A stretch of DNA of 45,748 nucleotides from JAWKHR01 sp041394725. GTDB lineage: Bacteria; Acidobacteriota; Vicinamibacteria; Vicinamibacterales; SCN-69-37. Location of the stretch: positions 1-45,748 of the forward strand of contig JAWKHR010000048.1 in NCBI GenBank assembly GCA_041394725.1. Reading direction: 5' to 3'. Shown here piece after piece: positions 31,430-40,399 of this stretch (its first letter is position 1; each line of letters begins with the position of its first letter). The notes under the pieces are model-generated. The model saw only the letters and a list, made by a program, of their open reading frames with translations, ran no database searches and was not told where the DNA came from. The position numbers were made by a program, and so were the translations under genes.

Positions 31430-32717
31430 CTACGCCCCGCCGCGCAGGATCTTCAGCATCTTCACCGCGTTGTCGTTGCCGGGGTTGAGCGTCAGCGACC
31501 GCTCGTAGCTCGCGATCGCCTCGGCCTTCCGCCCGGCCTTCATGAGCGCCTCGCCGAGGCTGTCGTGCACGTTCGCGGAGTTCGGGTACGACCCGGCGTT
31601 GAGCGTGAAGACCGCGATCGCCTCGTCGATCCGATCGGCCCCGAGCAGACGGTAGCCGAACGCGTTGACGTCCAGCTCGGTGTACGCCCCCGCGTGCCTG
31701 GCTTTCCAGTCCTCGTACGTCGTCGTCAGGCCGTCGAGGCCGTCCGCCGCCAGCGCCTTCGCCATGAGCGCCGGGAGCGTCGCGAAGGTGATCTGGCGCA
31801 GGCTGCTCCTCGGCGCGGGCGGCGCGGCCAGGGTCGGCGGGAACCGGTTGACGAAATCGTTGACGTAGAGACGATCGCCGGCCGGGCCGGCGGCGATGCC
31901 GTTCGGCCAGGAGAACGTCGCTTCCATCGCGGCGCCGTCCCGCTCGCCGGCCGTGCCGGTCCCGGCGACGAGCGTGACCTCCCCGGCGAACGAGATCCGG
32001 TAGATCCGGTGTCCCTGGAAGCTCGTCGCGTAGAGATCCCCGCCGGCCGACGTGATGTGGCCGTTGCCGCCGCCCGGGAGCACGGCGAACGCCTCGACCG
32101 CGCCGGCCGGGCTCACCTTCAGCACCCGCGCATCGGAGTAGTTGACGACGTAGTACGTGCCGTCGGGGCCGCGCGTGATGCCGTTCGGACACGTGAACAG
32201 CGCGCTCGAGGCGAACGGGGTGACCGTGCCCGACGCGTCCACGCGAGAGAGCGAGTTGCCGCGGCAGTTGCACACGACGAACGAGTCGTCCGGGTTCACC
32301 GCGATGCCGACCGGCCCGGCCAGGCCGCGCGCGGCAACCGTCTGCGTCCCGTCGCGCGCGATGCGCGTGACCGAGTCGCCGTGGAAGTTCGACTGCAGCA
32401 GCCGTCCCTGCCCGTCGATCGCGTTGCCCGACGCGCCGTAGAGGCCCCTGGCGAAGACGCTCACGCGGCCGTCCGGCGTGATCTTGAACACCTGCTCGCC
32501 GAAGTCCGCGACATAGATGAGGCCCAGCTTGTCCACGGCGACGCCGCCGACCCGCCCTCGAGGGCGGGCGCCACCGTGCGCACCGTGTCGCCCGGCGGCG
32601 GGCCCGCGGGCGGCGCGGTGGGGGTCTGCGCGCGCGCGTCGATGGCGTGATCGCCACGACCGCGACGGCCGTCGGCAGCAGCGTGCGCGGGTCGCGCGCG
32701 GGTCGGGCATGTCGCAT
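31430..32717 (-). CDS. NHL/SMP-30-type beta-propeller protein with C-terminal TPR, apparently frameshifted near the N terminus
   Basis: From about 32540 down to 31430 the frame is intact: an NHL/gluconolactonase-like propeller (VGGVAVDKLGLIYVADFGEQVFKI and repeats of that type), a linker, and two TPR motifs (YPNSANVHDSLGEALMKAG, AIASYERSLTLNPGNDNAVKML). The first 60 codons are split over three frames. A signal-peptide-like MRHARPARDPRTLLPTAVAVVAI starts at 32717; an AIDARAQTPTAPPAG stretch with an AxA site lies in the next frame; the propeller lies in the third. Single-base losses near 32641-32652 and 32551-32568 would explain this. The one-frame alternative starts at ATG 32710 but has an Arg-rich, signal-less N terminus. 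Sequencing error or genuine decay are both possible. Confidence 0.7.
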
Positions 32718-32856
32718 CGGGAGGCTCCTCGTCCGGAGCCTACCGCCGGGCGGCGGCGGACACAGCCGATCGAGGCCGAATCCCCCGGGCGCGGGGCCGA
32801 AGCGGCGCTGGTGGAGGACGAACTCGGGGGAACGCGGCGCCGGTCCCGGCCGTGCG

Positions 32857-33420
32857 TCAGTCCCGACCCGCCATCTGCCACCGGCGGATCGCGTCGAGCG
32901 GGTAGACCAGCATGACGATGTTGAGCGTGAGGTTGTCCCGGATGGCGACGAGCATCACGAGTTCCGACACGAGGACGAGCGCCACGCTGCCCCGGACCGG
33001 CAGCCACGCCGCCAGGCCGAAGCCGATCGCCATCATGACCACGTCGCTGACCGAGTTGATGACGCTGTCGCCCTCGTAGCCGAGGGCCATCGTGACCTCG
33101 CGGTAGCGGTTGATGACGAGGGGCGAGTTCTCCAGCACCTCCCAACCGGCTTCGAGCGCCACCGCCGCAACCAGGCGCGTGCCGAGCGAGGCGCGTGGCG
33201 CGACCAGGTGCAGCAGCGCGTAGAACAGCACGCCGTGCAGCACGTGCGAGAGCGAGTACGGATCGATCACGCGCTGCGAGTTCTCGCTGCTCCACACGTC
33301 CAGGGCGATCCAGCCGAATCGTCCGTCGGGACCGAACAGCAGCCGGCCCATGCCGAGCTCGACGATGCCGGTGGCCAGGACGAGGGCGAGGCAGGCGAGG
33401 GCGACGGTGCGCGACGACAT
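32857..33420 (-). CDS. DUF2585 (UPF0314) membrane protein
   Basis: 187 aa with four to five membrane helices. Family landmarks are MGRLLFGPDGRFGW, SENSQRVIDPYSLSHVLHGVLFYALL, LEAGWEVLENSPLVINRYRE and GYEGDSVINSVSDVVMM. The conserved His, Glu and Asp residues in these blocks lie near predicted helix ends and could form a polar site, but no function is known for the family. It stands alone, divergent from the FAD monooxygenase gene across about 100 nt. Confidence 0.88.
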   Translation of the reverse strand: MSSRTVALACLALVLATGIVELGMGRLLFGPDGRFGWIALDVWSSENSQRVIDPYSLSHVLHGVLFYALLHLVAPRASLGTRLVAAVALEAGWEVLENSPLVINRYREVTMALGYEGDSVINSVSDVVMMAIGFGLAAWLPVRGSVALVLVSELVMLVAIRDNLTLNIVMLVYPLDAIRRWQMAGRD

Positions 33421-33507
33421 GTCGGTGGACGCATCGTAGAGGGTCCGGCGTCCGGCGGCAACGGCGGGGGCGGCCGCCGGACCGATCCGGCGCGACCCGG
33501 CCGGTGC

Positions 33508-33513
33508 CAGAAT
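33508..33513 (+). promoter_or_regulatory. Putative -10 element (CAGAAT) of the monooxygenase operon
   Basis: CAGAAT ends 8 nt before the ATG at 33522. The intervening GGGCGG is a poor ribosome-binding site, so a leaderless start is plausible. Confidence 0.3.
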
Positions 33514-33521
33514 AGGGCGGC

Positions 33522-34685
33522 ATGGCCACCCCCTCCCGGCGGGCCGTCGTCGTCGGCGCCGGCATCGGCGGACTCGCGGCGGCGCTCGCCCTCCGGCGCG
33601 CTGGCTGGACGGTCCGCGTCTATGAACGCGCGGTCCATCCGCGCGAGCTGGGCTTCGCGCTGCTCCTGGCCCCGAACGCGATGCGGGCGCTGCGGGCGAT
33701 CGGCCTGGCCGACGCCGCGATCGCGGGCGGGTTCATCGCGCGGTCCGGCGAGATGCGCCGGCCGAACGGCGACGTGCTGCGCCAGCTCGACGTCGGCAGC
33801 GTGCGCGACGTGCTCGGCGAGGATTCGGTCTGCCTGCTGCGGCCGGTGCTGCACGGCGCGTTGCTGGACGCGGTGGGGATGGACGCGCTCGAGCTGGGCT
33901 GCGAGGCCTCCGGGGTCGAGGCGCGGCCCGGCGGCGCCGCGCTGGTCCTGGCCGACGGTCGCGCGATCGAGGCCGACGTCGTCATCGGCGCCGACGGCGT
34001 CGGGTCGGCCGTCCGCCGTTCGCTGCACCCGCAGGAACCGCCGCCCCGCGCCACGGGCCTGGCGGCCATTCGCGGCGTCGCGCTCGACGTGGGCCACGTG
34101 CTGGGCGACCTGAGCGGGCTGCAGTACTTCGGCCGCGGAGTGGAGGCGGGGGTCGCGCGCGCGAGCGAACGCGCCACCTACTGGTACATGTCGGTGCTCG
34201 CGAGGCCCGTACGCGACGCCGCCGATGAGGAGGGACTCCTGGCCCGCGCGCTCGAGCCGTTCCACGCGCCGTTCCGCCAGATCGTCGCCGCGACCGCCGC
34301 CCCTGACCTCCGCGTGGACACGCTGTTCGATCGCGATCCGACCGACCAGTGGGGACGGGGTGCGGTGACGCTGCTCGGCGATGCCGCGCATCCGATGCTG
34401 CCGCATGCGGGACAGGGCGCCGCGCAGGCGCTCGAGGACGCCGTCCGCCTCGCGCGCGAGCTGGCCGGCGACGGCGATCCGGCGGAGGCGCTGCGCCGGT
34501 ACGAGCGGATCCGCCAGACGCGCACCCGCGCGATCGTCCTCCTCGCGCGCCGTAACGCGCGCATGGCGTCGCTCCGGAGCCCCCTGGCCTGCTGGCTCCG
34601 CGACGCGGCCATCCGGCTCGTTCCGGACCGGGTCATCCTCGGGTCGCTCATCGCGATGAACAAGGCGCCGGAGGATCCGGCATGA
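33522..34685 (+). CDS. FAD-dependent aromatic-type monooxygenase (PHBH fold)
   Basis: 387 aa, single-component class A flavoprotein monooxygenase. The motifs are GAGIGGLAAALALRRAGWTVRVYER (FAD ADP part), the IGADGVGSAVRRSL DG motif for FAD/NAD(P)H, and LLGDAAHPMLPHAGQGAAQALEDA (GD motif, FAD ribityl). Relatives hydroxylate aromatics or epoxidise polyenes using NAD(P)H and O2; the substrate is not evident. The stop overlaps the start of the GNAT gene (ATGA, 34682-34685), so the two are coupled. Confidence 0.88.
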   Translation: MATPSRRAVVVGAGIGGLAAALALRRAGWTVRVYERAVHPRELGFALLLAPNAMRALRAIGLADAAIAGGFIARSGEMRRPNGDVLRQLDVGSVRDVLGEDSVCLLRPVLHGALLDAVGMDALELGCEASGVEARPGGAALVLADGRAIEADVVIGADGVGSAVRRSLHPQEPPPRATGLAAIRGVALDVGHVLGDLSGLQYFGRGVEAGVARASERATYWYMSVLARPVRDAADEEGLLARALEPFHAPFRQIVAATAAPDLRVDTLFDRDPTDQWGRGAVTLLGDAAHPMLPHAGQGAAQALEDAVRLARELAGDGDPAEALRRYERIRQTRTRAIVLLARRNARMASLRSPLACWLRDAAIRLVPDRVILGSLIAMNKAPEDPA

Positions 34686-35269
34686 CGACCGAACCGGCCG
34701 CCGGCGCCGTCGTGCTGGAGACGCCGCGCCTCGTCCTCCGGCGGCTGACGCCCGACGACGCGCCGCTGATGCTCGAGCTGCTGAACGACGAGACCTACCG
34801 CCGCTTCATCGGCGATCGTCACGTGCGCACGATCGAGGAGGCGCGGAAGTACATCGCCGACGGTCCGATCGCGATGTACGAGAAGCACGGCTTCGGGCTC
34901 TGGCTCGTCGTGCGGAAGGCGGACGGCGTGCCGATCGGCATCTGCGGGCTGCTCAAGCGCGACGAGCTGCCCGACGTGGACGTCGGATTCGCGCTGCTGC
35001 CCGCCTGGTGGCGCCAGGGCTACGGCCGAGAGGCGGCGACGGCGGTGCTCGAGTTCGGCTACGGTCCGCTCGGCCTCACGCGCATCGTGGCGATCACGCA
35101 TCCGGAGAACGTCGCGTCGCAGCGGCTGCTCGAGGCGCTGGGCCTGCGGCGGGATCCCGCGCGCCGGCCGCCGGGCAAGGGCGAGAGCCTGTTGTTCGTG
35201 CCCGTGCCGGGCGACGGTGCGGGCTCGCTGCGACCGCAGGGCGCCGGCGCCGACGCGGATCAGGCCTGA
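34682..35269 (+). CDS. GNAT-family N-acetyltransferase (RimJ/RimL type)
   Basis: 195 aa. The ETPRLVLRRLTPDDAPLMLELLNDE entry and the GFGLWLVVRKADGVPIGICGLL strand are typical of RimJ/RimL-like enzymes. The acetyl-CoA-binding motif is LPAWWRQGYGREAATAVLEFGY, followed by THPENVASQRLLEALGL. It should acetylate an amine of a small molecule or protein N terminus. Its start overlaps the monooxygenase stop, which hints that both act on one substrate, but this is inference. The last 10 nt overlap the convergent gene. Confidence 0.9.
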   Translation: MTTEPAAGAVVLETPRLVLRRLTPDDAPLMLELLNDETYRRFIGDRHVRTIEEARKYIADGPIAMYEKHGFGLWLVVRKADGVPIGICGLLKRDELPDVDVGFALLPAWWRQGYGREAATAVLEFGYGPLGLTRIVAITHPENVASQRLLEALGLRRDPARRPPGKGESLLFVPVPGDGAGSLRPQGAGADADQA

Positions 35270-35589
35270 CCGGCGGACGTGAGCCGGCGCTCGCGGATCG
35301 TCAGGAAGAGCGGCGCCGCGCCGACCAGCGCGAGGAACCCCAGCGACAGCCGGCCGGATCGATTGACCACGGTGAACTCGACGTGCTCGCCGTCGGCCAC
35401 GGTGAACGGCACGGTCTTCCACACCAGCGTGTTGTGTACCCGCAGCCGGTGCTCGCCCGCGGCCACGTCCACCGTCATCGTGTCGCCGAAGTACATCGTC
35501 GTGCTCTCACCAGCGTCGATTCGAACGATCACCTGTCGCTGCTGGACGTCTTCTTCACCGGTACGGCTGATGGTCACGCGGGCGGGCAC
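35260..35589 (-). CDS. Small PEGA-like membrane-anchored protein, function unknown
   Basis: 109 aa. Residues about 15-75 form a beta-rich domain resembling PEGA-type extracytoplasmic domains (QRQVIVRIDAGESTTMYFGDTMTVDVAAGEHRLRVHN, then WKTVPFTVADGEHVEFTVVN). One C-terminal membrane helix follows (SLGFLALVGAAPLFLTI). There is no N-terminal signal. GTG 35589 is the only start compatible with the frame. It lies downstream of the ADOP at 35730-38258 on the same strand, separated by inverted repeat F. Confidence 0.65.
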   Translation of the reverse strand: MPARVTISRTGEEDVQQRQVIVRIDAGESTTMYFGDTMTVDVAAGEHRLRVHNTLVWKTVPFTVADGEHVEFTVVNRSGRLSLGFLALVGAAPLFLTIRERRLTSAGQA

Positions 35590-35608
35590 GACCAGTGGAG
35601 TGTATCAA

Positions 35609-35720
35609 GTCGGCGCTCGGCTCCCGGCCCCCGGGTCCAGGCGCTCGGCGCTCGGGTTTCCGTGTCGGGCATTCCGCCGCGGGCAGCAGCCCGGCCGAAC
35701 GCCCTGCGCCGAGCGCCGAC
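35609..35720. repeat. Inverted heptamer array F (GGCGCTC)
   Basis: Seven consecutive 7-nt units fill 35612-35660: GGCGCTC, GGCTCCC, GGCCCCC, GGGTCCA, GGCGCTC, GGCGCTC and GGGTTTC; GGCATTC at 35668-35674 is in the same register. GTCGGCGCTCGGC (35609-35621) pairs perfectly with GCCGAGCGCCGAC (35708-35720). It lies directly downstream of the ADOP stop at 35730 on the minus strand and may act as a terminator or 3' stabiliser. Confidence 0.8.
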
Positions 35721-35729
35721 CGGAATGCG

Positions 35730-38258
35730 CTACTGGCTCCTCAGTGCCCCCGTGGGCTCCACCGTCGCGGCGCGGCGGGCGGGCCAGATCGCGGCGGCGA
35801 CGGACGTGACGAGCAGGGCGGCGGCGGCGAGCGCGATGACCACCGGGTCGCGGGCCTGCACCTCGTAGAGGCGCGCGGAGAGGACGCCCGCGGCGGCGAG
35901 CGCGACCGCCAGCCCGATGGCCAGGCCGATGGTCGTCTGCGCGATCGCGCCGCGCACGATCATCCAGAGGATGCGGCCGCGGCTCGCGCCGAGCGCCATG
36001 CGGACGCCGATTTCCTGCCGCCGGCGCGCGACGCCGTACGCGGTGACGCCGTAGAGGCCGATCGCGGCGAGCACGAGCGCCAGCCCGCCGTAGGCGAGCG
36101 TCAGGCCGGCCAGCAGGCGGTCGAGCGTGAAGTTGCCGGCGACCTGCTCGGTCATCGGCAGGATCCGCGTGACGATCAGGTCGGGATCGACCTCCGACAG
36201 CGTGCGCCGGATCTGCGGCTCCAGGCTGCCGGTGCCGGGCGCGACCTGCAGCTCGATGGCGCCGGCCAGCGTGGATCGGACGTGGACCTGCCGCGACGTC
36301 TCGTCTCCGTACTGCGCGCGCTGGACGATCGGCAGGAAGATCATCGGCCGCGTCGGGGCGCTGACGTCGGTGTACTTCACGTCCTCGGTGACGCCGACGA
36401 TCTGAAAGTCGTTGGCGTGGGACGCGCCGCCGATGCCGAGCCGCGCACCGAGCGGGCTGGCGTCGGGAAAGTATCGCGCGACGAACGCGGCATTGACGAC
36501 CGCGACCAGCGGCGCGTCCGGTCCGTCGGATGCGGTGATCCCGCGGCCCTGGATCACGCGCGTCCCCATCGTCTCGAAGTAGTCCGGCCCGACGCGGTTC
36601 CACGACGATCCGTCGCGGTTCTCGGGATCGACGGGCCGCCCGGCAATCGTGATGTACGACGACCAGTTGTTGCCCTCCATCGGGCTGTAGAGCGACCAGG
36701 ACGCGCGCCGCACGCCCGGGATCTGCCGCAGGCGCTCGCCGAGCCGCGCGTACATCGCCGCGAGACGCTCCGGCTGGTCGGCAATCTGCGGCGTGTCCAC
36801 GTGGACGACGAGCCGGTCGGCGGTCTCGAAGCCGAGGGGCTGCCCGATGAGGTGGGTGAGGCTGCGCGTGAGCACCCCGGCACCCGACAGCAGCACCAGC
36901 GAGAGCGTGACCTGGACGATGACGAGCGACCGCCGCGGCATGAAGGCCACGTCGCGGCCGTCGCGGCCGGCGCCGCGCAGCGCGTCCATCGGGGCGGTGC
37001 GCGCCATGGCGAGCGCGGGCGCCGCCGAGAACAGCACCGCCGTGACCAGCGCCAGCGCGGCCGAGAACAGCACGATCGCGGGCGACGGCGTGAGGTCGAT
37101 CGCCTGCAGCGCGGCCGTCGGGAACATGGTCGTGAGGATCAGGCGCGTCGCCAGGGCGGAGACGACGAACGATCCGGCGCCGCCGAGGGCGGCCAGCAGC
37201 AGGCCCTCCATCATTGACTGCCGCATGAGCCGCCGCCGCGACGCGCCGAGCGCCGCGCGGATCGCCGCCTGCCCGCGGTCCGCGCGCGCCAGCAGCAGGT
37301 TGGCGAGGTTCGCCGCCGTGATGAGCAGCACCAGCCCCGACATCGCGAAGAGCAGCGTCAGCGAGGACCCGAAGTTCGCGCGCATGATCTGCACGCCAGA
37401 GACCGCGCTCACCACCGGCACGTGCTGCTCCGGGATCAGCGCGCGCTCGCGGTCGGACACGAACGTCTGCGCCTCGAGCCACGACCGCAGGACCTGCGTC
37501 GCGTTCGCCGACACCGCGTCCGCCGAGACGCCGGGCTTCAGCCGGCCGATCGCGTAGAGCCAGTGCTGGTCCGGTCGCGCCAGGAGCGAGCTGGCGCCGC
37601 GGATGATCGGCTCCTGGCCGATCGGCAGCCAGAGCGCCGACGGGTTGGGCCGGATCGTCTCGCCGAAGAACGACGGATCGGTGATGCCGACGAGCGTAGC
37701 GGCGGTGCCGTCCACGTAGAAGGTCGTGCCGATCACGGCCGGGTCGGCGCCGTACTGATCGGTCCACGCCCGGTGGCTCATGACGAACACGGGCGGCGCG
37801 CCGGGCGCGTCGTCGCCGGGTTCCAGGAGCCGGCCGGCTTCGGGCCGCACGCCGAGCATGCGGAAGTAGTTGGCCGTGACCCACGTCGAGCGGAGCGACC
37901 GCGCCGGCCCGCCGTCGGCCGGCCGGATGCCGGTGGTCGAGCCGCCCGCCTGGAAGCCCGCCAGGTCGGTGAACGCATCGAGGTGGTCGCGGAACTGCTC
38001 GAACAGGGGATAGGAGAACAGCGAGAACTCGCGCTGCAGGCCCCCGTTGACGCAGCAGTCGTCCGTCGTGCCGAGCCGCAGCAGCTCGGCCGGCGCGCGA
38101 ACCGGCAGCGGTCGCAGCATGACCGCGTGGATCAGCGTGAAGATGGCCGTGTTCGCGCCGAGGCCGAGCGCCAGCACCAGCACCGCGACCACGGTGAAGC
38201 CGGGCTGCAGGCGGAGGCGGCGGAACGCGTAGCGGAGGTCATCGCGGATCCCGGACAT
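35730..38258 (-). CDS. ADOP-family ABC-type permease without prefix domain
   Basis: 842 aa. It starts with IRDDLRYAFRRLRLQPGFTVVAVLVLALGLGANTAIF, the standard ADOP entry. Two MacB periplasmic domains and two FtsX cores follow; core segments are RGQAAIRAALGASRRRLMRQSMMEG and RRQEIGVRMALGASRGRILWMI, ending AATVEPTGALRSQ. No ATPase gene and no padR adjoin. A GGAAGGAG ribosome-binding site lies about 9 nt before the ATG at 38258. Divergent from the sulfatase-fold gene. Confidence 0.9.
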   Translation of the reverse strand: MSGIRDDLRYAFRRLRLQPGFTVVAVLVLALGLGANTAIFTLIHAVMLRPLPVRAPAELLRLGTTDDCCVNGGLQREFSLFSYPLFEQFRDHLDAFTDLAGFQAGGSTTGIRPADGGPARSLRSTWVTANYFRMLGVRPEAGRLLEPGDDAPGAPPVFVMSHRAWTDQYGADPAVIGTTFYVDGTAATLVGITDPSFFGETIRPNPSALWLPIGQEPIIRGASSLLARPDQHWLYAIGRLKPGVSADAVSANATQVLRSWLEAQTFVSDRERALIPEQHVPVVSAVSGVQIMRANFGSSLTLLFAMSGLVLLITAANLANLLLARADRGQAAIRAALGASRRRLMRQSMMEGLLLAALGGAGSFVVSALATRLILTTMFPTAALQAIDLTPSPAIVLFSAALALVTAVLFSAAPALAMARTAPMDALRGAGRDGRDVAFMPRRSLVIVQVTLSLVLLSGAGVLTRSLTHLIGQPLGFETADRLVVHVDTPQIADQPERLAAMYARLGERLRQIPGVRRASWSLYSPMEGNNWSSYITIAGRPVDPENRDGSSWNRVGPDYFETMGTRVIQGRGITASDGPDAPLVAVVNAAFVARYFPDASPLGARLGIGGASHANDFQIVGVTEDVKYTDVSAPTRPMIFLPIVQRAQYGDETSRQVHVRSTLAGAIELQVAPGTGSLEPQIRRTLSEVDPDLIVTRILPMTEQVAGNFTLDRLLAGLTLAYGGLALVLAAIGLYGVTAYGVARRRQEIGVRMALGASRGRILWMIVRGAIAQTTIGLAIGLAVALAAAGVLSARLYEVQARDPVVIALAAAALLVTSVAAAIWPARRAATVEPTGALRSQ

Positions 38259-38316
38259 GAGCGGGCACTCCTTCCGCCGGGTTGGACGGCGACATCCGGC
38301 GAAGGGTTGTCGCTGA

Positions 38317-38322
38317 TACGAT
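38317..38322 (+). promoter_or_regulatory. Putative extended -10 element (TACGAT) of the sulfatase-fold gene
   Basis: TGATACGAT at 38314-38322 resembles an extended -10 and ends 7 nt before the ATG at 38330, suggesting a leaderless transcript. Confidence 0.4.
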
Positions 38323-38329
38323 CCCGGAG

Positions 38330-40396
38330 ATGCGCGGCGCGCGGCGGCTGGCCGCCGGCCTGATCGTCTGGGGCGTGCTCCTCGGGAGCGCCGGCTGCGG
38401 CCGCGCGCCGGACCCGGCGGCGCCCGCGGCGGCGCGCCCGTCGATCCTGCTCGTCACGCTGGACACGACGCGCGCCGACGCCGTCGGCCCCGACGCCACG
38501 CGCGCCACCACGCCCGCGTTCGATGCGCTCGCCGCGCGCGGCCTGCGGTTCCGCCAGGCCTACGCGACGGTGCCCGAGACGCTGCCGTCCCACACGTCCA
38601 TGCTGACCGGCCTCTACCCGGCCGGCCACGGCCTCCACGAGAACGGCCGCGACCTCGACGCCGCGCATGCCGTGGTGGCCGCGCGCCTGCACGACGCCGG
38701 CTACCGGACCGCCGCCTTCGTGTCGGCCTTCGTGCTCGCCCGGCGTTTCGGCCTGGCGCGCGGGTTCGACGTCTACGACGACGCGCTCGGTCCGGATCGG
38801 GTGGAACGACGCGCGCCGGAGACGACCGACCGCGCCATCGCCTGGCTCGACCGGGCGGACGCGTCCGGCGGCCCGCTCTTCGTCTGGGTCCACTACTTCG
38901 ATCCGCACGCGCCCTACGATCCGCCGGAACCCTACCGCGGCCGTCACCCGGATGCGCCGTACTTCGGCGAGGTCGAGGCGATGGACGCCGAGCTCGGCCG
39001 GCTGCTCGCGGCGTTCGAAGCCCGCGTCCCCGGCCCCCGTGCCGTCATCGTCGCGGGCGACCACGGCGAGGGGCTGGGCGAGCACGGCGAGGCCCAGCAC
39101 GGCCGCCTGCTCTACCAGGCGACGATGCACGTGCCGCTGGTGATCAGCGGCCCGGGCGTCGCGCCGGGGGTGGACGACGCGCCGGTCAGCCTGCGGCGGG
39201 TGTTCCACACCGTGCTGGACTGGGCCGGCCTGGACCGCGCGCACAGCCTGCGGCCCGGCGCCGATGGCCGCGTGACGACCGACCCGGCCGACGCGGTCGT
39301 GCTCGGCGAGGCGATGAAGCCGTTCCTCGAGCACGGCTGGCAGCCCCAGGTGATGGCCGTCGCCGGCGGGCACAAGGCCATCCTGACCGGATCGCTCGAG
39401 TGGTACGACCTCGCGGCGGATCCCGGCGAGTCGCGTGACCTCTCGCGCGAGACGCCGCCGCCCGCGCCGGTACGCGAGGCGATCGAGGCGTACCCGATTC
39501 CCACGCCGGGCGAGGCCGTGTCGCCGTCCACGCTCGACGCGGCGGGCCGCGAGGCGCTGGCCACGCTGGGCTACGTCGGCGCCGGCGCCGCGCCCGTCGT
39601 GCGGCGCGACGCGCCGCGGCCCGTGGACATGGCGCCGTGGTTCGACGCCCTGGATCGCGCGTCCACGCTGTTCGTGCAGGAGCGCTGGGCCGACGTGGTT
39701 CCGGTGCTCGAGCGGATTCTCGCCGCCGATCGCTTCAACCTCGACGCGACGCTGCGCCTGGCGACCGCGCAGTCGATGCTCGGACACGACGCGGCGGCGA
39801 TCGCGGCGTTCGACCGGGCGCGCGAGATCGCGCCGCGATCGGTGGACGTGCGGCTGTATCTCGGCCTGCACTACGCGCGCGGCCGCGACTGGGCGAAGGC
39901 GGTGCCGCTGCTCGAGCAGGTGCTGGCCGAGTCACCGCGCCGGCTGCCGGCGCTCGAGGCGCTGGCCCGGCTGCGCCAGCGGCAGGAGCGCGTCGCCGAT
40001 GCGGTGGACCTCTACCAGCGTGCCTACGCGCTGCGCGCGCCCACGGCGGAGGAGTCGATCGCGCTCGGGCAGCTGGCGATGGCGGCCGGGCGCACGGCGG
40101 TGGCGATCGAGGCGTTCGAGCGCGCGCGCGCCGCGCAGGGCGCCGGGTTCTCGCACGACCTGGAACTCGGCGTGCTGCTGTTCGCCGACCGCCGGCTGGC
40201 CGAGGCGCGCGACGCGCTCGACCGCGTCCCGCCCACGAGCCGCGACTACCCGATGGCGCTCTTCAAGCGCGCGCAGGTCAGCGTGCTGCTCGGCGAGCCC
40301 GACCGCGCCGCGCGCGTCGCGCGCGCCCGCGAGCACGCCGACGCGACGACGCGCCCCCTCATCGCGAACGAGCGCCTGTTCCAGGGGATCCGGTAG
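38330..40396 (+). CDS. Sulfatase-fold lipoprotein with C-terminal TPR domain
   Basis: 688 aa. A signal peptide ends in a lipobox-like SAGC (Cys23), so the protein is probably lipid-anchored. The alkaline-phosphatase-superfamily domain shows metal Asp45 in TLDTTRAD, a nucleophile region T84-L-P-S-H, and AGDHGEGLGEHGE metal ligands. In classical sulfatases the nucleophile position is Cys or Ser (C/S-x-P-S-R); here it is Thr, as in phosphodiesterases and phosphoglycerol transferases of the superfamily, so sulfatase activity is doubtful. Residues about 430-680 are a TPR array. The start at 38330 was preferred to 38282 because it begins the signal peptide. Confidence 0.87.
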   Translation: MRGARRLAAGLIVWGVLLGSAGCGRAPDPAAPAAARPSILLVTLDTTRADAVGPDATRATTPAFDALAARGLRFRQAYATVPETLPSHTSMLTGLYPAGHGLHENGRDLDAAHAVVAARLHDAGYRTAAFVSAFVLARRFGLARGFDVYDDALGPDRVERRAPETTDRAIAWLDRADASGGPLFVWVHYFDPHAPYDPPEPYRGRHPDAPYFGEVEAMDAELGRLLAAFEARVPGPRAVIVAGDHGEGLGEHGEAQHGRLLYQATMHVPLVISGPGVAPGVDDAPVSLRRVFHTVLDWAGLDRAHSLRPGADGRVTTDPADAVVLGEAMKPFLEHGWQPQVMAVAGGHKAILTGSLEWYDLAADPGESRDLSRETPPPAPVREAIEAYPIPTPGEAVSPSTLDAAGREALATLGYVGAGAAPVVRRDAPRPVDMAPWFDALDRASTLFVQERWADVVPVLERILAADRFNLDATLRLATAQSMLGHDAAAIAAFDRAREIAPRSVDVRLYLGLHYARGRDWAKAVPLLEQVLAESPRRLPALEALARLRQRQERVADAVDLYQRAYALRAPTAEESIALGQLAMAAGRTAVAIEAFERARAAQGAGFSHDLELGVLLFADRRLAEARDALDRVPPTSRDYPMALFKRAQVSVLLGEPDRAARVARAREHADATTRPLIANERLFQGIR

Positions 40397-40399
40397 CCG

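Noticed and set aside
34178..35422. A 414-codon minus-strand frame over the GNAT gene
   Set aside because: Antisense to two recognised genes, with no start signal or family motif.
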